Notes under the pieces: model-generated
Told to the model about the DNA's origin: nothing
Seen by the model: the letters and a program-made list of their open reading frames with translations, nothing else
Databases searched by the model: none
Assembly (NCBI GenBank): GCA_937920105.1
Contig: CALETH010000097.1
Span: forward strand, 1 to 34,115
Direction of reading: 5' to 3'
Source: an uncultured Bacteroidota bacterium
Lineage (GTDB): Bacteria > Bacteroidota > Ignavibacteria > UBA10030 > UBA8401
DNA: 34,115 nucleotides
Shown here: positions 31,322-34,115 of the stretch, piece by piece
Position numbering within the stretch: the stretch's first letter is position 1
Layout of the letters: each line of letters opens with the position of its first letter
Position numbers and translations under genes: made by a program

Positions 31322-32623
31322 ATGAAGCGTTACCAACTTTGCTGTGCAGTTATCAGTTTGTTTTTTGCTCACTCTTTATTTGCACAAACACAAAATCTTT
31401 CTTTGCAGCAATCCATAGAACTTGCACTGCAAAAAAATATTGATGTGATTCGTGCACAAAATACCGTTGAAGGTCAAAAAAGTACGGTGCTTTCTTCCTA
31501 CGGACAGTTGTTACCGAGTTTGAATGCAAATGCTGGATGGAGTTCAACAGAAACAACAACACCAATTCTTACCAATACTAATAAAGGATATTCTGCTGGT
31601 TTGTCTGCTCGGATGTCAGTGTTTGACCTTTCCAATTATTCTACAATTAGTAAAGCCAATGCAAATTCTTCTGCATCTCAATATGATTTGGAACGAACAC
31701 GTCAAGGAATTGTTTTTGAAACACAACGTCGTTACTTGCAAGTGTTACGAAATGCCTCATTAGTAAAATCTAACGAAGAATTGTTAAAACGAAGTCAGCA
31801 ACAATTAGCACGAATTACTGAATCCAATAAAGTTGGTGCAGTTGCCATTGCTGATGTGTACCGTCAACAAGTGCAAACAGCAAGTGATGAACTTTCGCTC
31901 ATCCGTTCTCAAAATGCGTACAACAATGCAAAAACGGATTTACAATTTTTACTTTCGTTAGATATTGCACAAGAATATGAATTTATGGATGAGTCTGTTG
32001 TGAAAGAAGTTGATAATAATGATTATGAAGAATTAAAAAATAAATATGCGAATTATCAAGAAGTAGTGAAACAATCATTATCATTTCGTTCAGATTATCA
32101 ATCATCTATTCTTGCAAAAAATTCTGCAGAAAGTGATGTGATGATTGCTCGCAGCGGACATTTTCCATCATTATCGGCAAACCTTGGATATAATTTTTCT
32201 AACGAAGAATTATCAAAAATTTCTGATAACAAAACACTTACGTATGGGGTAACATTGAGTGTTCCATTGTTTAATGGATTTCAAACAAGTACGCAAACTC
32301 AACTTGCAACGCTTCGTTTAGATAATGCTGATGAGCAATTACAACAAAAAATTCGTGAAGTACAAGTCGATGTAAAAAAAGCGTTGTTGGATTTAGAATC
32401 TGCTTATAAACAATTTGAAGTTTCACAAAAGGGCTTACGTTCTGCAGAAGAAGAGCGTCGTATTGCTGAAGAAAAATATTCTCTCGGTTCTGGAACATAT
32501 TTAGATTTGTTAGTAGCAACATCAAATTATTCACAAGCCGTAAGTAATAAAGTGAATGCTTCGTACGATTATCTTCTTGCAAAATATCAATTGAAGTATG
32601 TTATTGGTTCAGAAAAGTATTGA
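31322..32623 (+). CDS. TolC family outer-membrane efflux channel
   Basis: This 433-residue outer-membrane factor has its start at ATG 31322, with GGAG nine bases ahead. The in-frame TTG at 31307 is upstream of that ribosome site. Signal peptide ~1-21 ends at SLFAQ. Two OEP repeats are visible: LSLQQSIELALQKNIDVIRAQ opens the first, and a second helical hairpin begins near SLSFRSDYQSSILAKNSAESDVMIARSGHFPSLSANLGYNF. The latter is the usual G-x-x-P-x-L-x-x-x-x-x-Y strand motif. GVTLSVPLFNGF is also characteristic. Long coiled helices follow. It pairs with the adaptor gene 159 bases downstream as an export system. Confidence 0.93.
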   Translation: MKRYQLCCAVISLFFAHSLFAQTQNLSLQQSIELALQKNIDVIRAQNTVEGQKSTVLSSYGQLLPSLNANAGWSSTETTTPILTNTNKGYSAGLSARMSVFDLSNYSTISKANANSSASQYDLERTRQGIVFETQRRYLQVLRNASLVKSNEELLKRSQQQLARITESNKVGAVAIADVYRQQVQTASDELSLIRSQNAYNNAKTDLQFLLSLDIAQEYEFMDESVVKEVDNNDYEELKNKYANYQEVVKQSLSFRSDYQSSILAKNSAESDVMIARSGHFPSLSANLGYNFSNEELSKISDNKTLTYGVTLSVPLFNGFQTSTQTQLATLRLDNADEQLQQKIREVQVDVKKALLDLESAYKQFEVSQKGLRSAEEERRIAEEKYSLGSGTYLDLLVATSNYSQAVSNKVNASYDYLLAKYQLKYVIGSEKY

Positions 32624-32651
32624 TGAAATAAAAAAATGAATCATGAAGAAA

Positions 32652-32730
32652 GTCATTCCCGCGAAAGCGGGAATCCAGTTGTTTTAAAAATAGTGTTATT
32701 AGATTCCCGCTAAAAACATGCGGGAATGAC
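32652..32730. repeat. dRS3/REP-like paired hairpin element (MITE/BIME-like), copy 2
   Basis: The ends GTCATTCCCGC and GCGGGAATGAC are perfect 11-bp inverted repeats. Inside are two hairpins: ATTCCCGC-GAAA-GCGGGAAT and, inverted, ATTCCCGC-TAAAAACAT-GCGGGAAT. The right half matches 11360-11388 in reverse complement, and the left half matches 11966-11991. It lies between the TolC and adaptor genes. Confidence 0.85.
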
Positions 32731-32782
32731 GAAATTGGATATAATATTTTTTCACAATCATAAACAAAAGGTTATAAACTCT

Positions 32783-34075
32783 ATGTCTAACAAATCTAAA
32801 AAATCAAAAAAGAAAATCTATCTTTTTTCTGGAATAGGAGCAGTTGTTCTTATTTTAGTTCTCGTTGTAGTTTTTGGTGGAAATAAAGAAAAAATTATTT
32901 CTGTGCAAACCGAAAAAATTCAACGAAAAACCATTACACAAAAAGTTGCTGCTTCAGGAAAAATCCAACCGGAAACCATGGTAAAAATTAATGCTGAAGT
33001 AAGTGGAGAAATTACTGAACTTCCTGTAAAAGAAGGTGAAAAAGTAAAACGTGGAGATTTATTGGTTCGTATAAAAGCAGACCAATATCTGGCGCAAGTA
33101 GAACGTTCTAATGCAGCATTATCTTCTGCAAAAGCAAATCTCACATTACAATCTGCAACATTGGAAAAAGTACAATCAGAATTTAGCAGAGCAAATGAAA
33201 TGTATCAGAAAAAATTAATTTCCGAACAAGAATTTATTACTGCAAAAACTAATTCATCTGTTGCACAAGCACAATACGAATCCGCAAGAGCCGGAGTTGC
33301 ACAAGCAGAAGCATCATTGAAAGATGCAAAAGAAAGTTTAGCGAAAACAACAATTTACGCTCCAATGGATGGAACAATTTCTGCATTAAAATCTGAACTT
33401 GGCGAACGTGTGAGCGGAAGCAGTTTTACCCAAGGTACAGAAATTATGACTGTGGCAGACCTTGCAAAAATGGAAGCCCGTGTGAATGTTGGAGAAAATG
33501 ATATTGTTCTCATTTCTGTTGGTGATACTGCTCGCATTACGGTTGATGCTTATCAAGAAAAAAAACTTAAAGGTATTGTGTATGAAATTGCTAATACTGC
33601 AACAACAAAAGGTTTGGGAACACAAGAAGAAGTAACAAATTTTGAAGTAAAAATTCGAGTGCTCGATAAAAATATTACACTTCTTCCAGGAATGTCTATG
33701 ACGGCGGATATTGAAACAGAAACACGAGCAAATGTACTTGCGGTTCCAATTCAAAGTGTAACTATTCGTGCATCAAAAGATGAAAAGAAGGAAGAATCTT
33801 CTAATAAAAATTCAGAAGAAAAATCTAACAATAAAAAGAAAAGTGATAAACCAACTGAAGTAGTTTTTTTAAATGATAATGGAAAAGCAAAAATGATTTC
33901 TGTGGAACGAGGAATTAGTGATGATGAATATGTAGAAATTACCAAAGGACTTGAAGAGGGAAAAGAAGTTGTTTCCGGTGGTTACAAAGCTATAAGTAGA
34001 GAGTTAGAAGATGGTACTGTGTTAAAAATCGATAACGAAGAAAAGAAATTCGGGATGAAAAAAGGTAAAGAGTAA
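32783..34075 (+). CDS. Periplasmic adaptor (membrane fusion) protein, MacA/HlyD type
   Basis: This 430-residue inner-membrane-anchored adaptor links an ABC or RND pump to the TolC-type channel encoded just upstream. The ATG at 32783 is chosen. The in-frame ATG at 32726 lies inside a palindromic repeat and would add 19 residues ahead of the Lys-rich start MSNKSKKSKKK. The membrane anchor is at about 13-30. The lipoyl half-motif VKINAEVSGEITELPVKEGEKVKRGDLL comes next. A helical hairpin (about 100-185) is rich in Ala, Gln and Glu. The second lipoyl half is TTIYAPMDGTISAL, and the beta-barrel domain runs from MEARVNVGEND. A Lys/Glu/Ser/Asn-rich insert (~330-355) interrupts the membrane-proximal domain. 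The pump gene should follow outside the window; MacB-like is the best guess. Confidence 0.92.
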   Translation: MSNKSKKSKKKIYLFSGIGAVVLILVLVVVFGGNKEKIISVQTEKIQRKTITQKVAASGKIQPETMVKINAEVSGEITELPVKEGEKVKRGDLLVRIKADQYLAQVERSNAALSSAKANLTLQSATLEKVQSEFSRANEMYQKKLISEQEFITAKTNSSVAQAQYESARAGVAQAEASLKDAKESLAKTTIYAPMDGTISALKSELGERVSGSSFTQGTEIMTVADLAKMEARVNVGENDIVLISVGDTARITVDAYQEKKLKGIVYEIANTATTKGLGTQEEVTNFEVKIRVLDKNITLLPGMSMTADIETETRANVLAVPIQSVTIRASKDEKKEESSNKNSEEKSNNKKKSDKPTEVVFLNDNGKAKMISVERGISDDEYVEITKGLEEGKEVVSGGYKAISRELEDGTVLKIDNEEKKFGMKKGKE

Positions 34076-34086
34076 AAAATCTTTTT

Positions 34087-34115
34087 GTCATGCCCGAATG
34101 TTTTAATCGGGCATC
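34087..34115. repeat. dRS3-like hairpin, cut by window end
   Basis: GTCATGCCCGA-ATGTTTTAA-TCGGGCATC is the same layout as the other GTCATTCCC elements with a changed stem. It begins 12 bases after the adaptor stop codon and is cut off by the end of the window. Confidence 0.6.

Noticed and set aside
32726..32782. Alternative upstream ATG for the adaptor protein
   Set aside because: It starts in the inverted repeat, and the added residues do not fit the N-terminus of this family.

Overview
The window is AT-rich (roughly one third G+C by eye over most of its length) and looks like a chromosomal segment from the FCB group, most likely an Ignavibacteria/Kapabacteria/Chlorobi-side relative of Bacteroidota. 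The support is two large secreted proteins ending in Por-secretion (type IX, T9SS) sorting domains, a DUF3098-like small membrane protein, dihydroorotate-dehydrogenase-like enzymes, and the lack of full CCA ends on the tRNA genes. Unlike typical Bacteroidetes, many genes have a clear AAGGA/GGAG ribosome binding site, and two perfectly spaced TTGACA/TATAAT-type promoters are visible. The first ~1.5 kb is richer in G+C and carries a Bacteroidetes-type promoter, so it may have a different history.

Layout. 1-3.6 kb: 3' part of a TPR-type sensor histidine kinase, then a secreted repeat protein with an S74 chaperone domain and a T9SS tail. 3.6-5.6 kb (minus): deoxynucleoside kinase, small membrane protein and GT9 glycosyltransferase, joined by ATGA overlaps. 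5.7-8.1 kb: two paralogous DHOD-like flavoenzymes on the minus strand bracketing tRNA-His and tRNA-Glu. 8.3-11.2 kb: an NtrC-type sigma-54 activator, convergent with a REC plus degenerate HD-GYP response regulator and a coiled-coil (FlgN-like) protein. 11.4-18.3 kb: HIT hydrolase, secreted M28 peptidase, an active/inactive M16 peptidase pair, nitroreductase, YceI, PdxH. 18.3-18.55 kb: two tandem putative small RNAs with their own promoters and terminators. 18.5-22.3 kb: housekeeping genes (DUF3098-like, tgt, yajC, greA, secG, tRNA-Lys, nth). 22.3-27.2 kb: an exported beta-rich protein and a 1356-residue double beta-propeller T9SS protein. 27.3-31.1 kb (minus): tyrosine phenol-lyase and a secreted GH13 alpha-amylase. 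31.3-34.1 kb: a TolC-type outer-membrane channel and a MacA/HlyD-type adaptor, the start of an efflux operon whose inner-membrane part lies beyond the window.

Most intergenic spaces hold palindromic repeats of several families: dRS3/REP-like ATTCCCGC elements, TTTA-loop double hairpins, CGACCCC-GTA-GGGGTCG hairpins and long AT-rich hairpins. One such palindrome is inserted in frame in the giant propeller gene, and one forms the 3' end of the glycosyltransferase gene. No CRISPR array, transposase, phage gene or rRNA was seen. The most novel-looking item is the tandem small-RNA locus. Its first RNA shows a hairpin loop identical to the anti-Shine-Dalgarno end of 16S rRNA.
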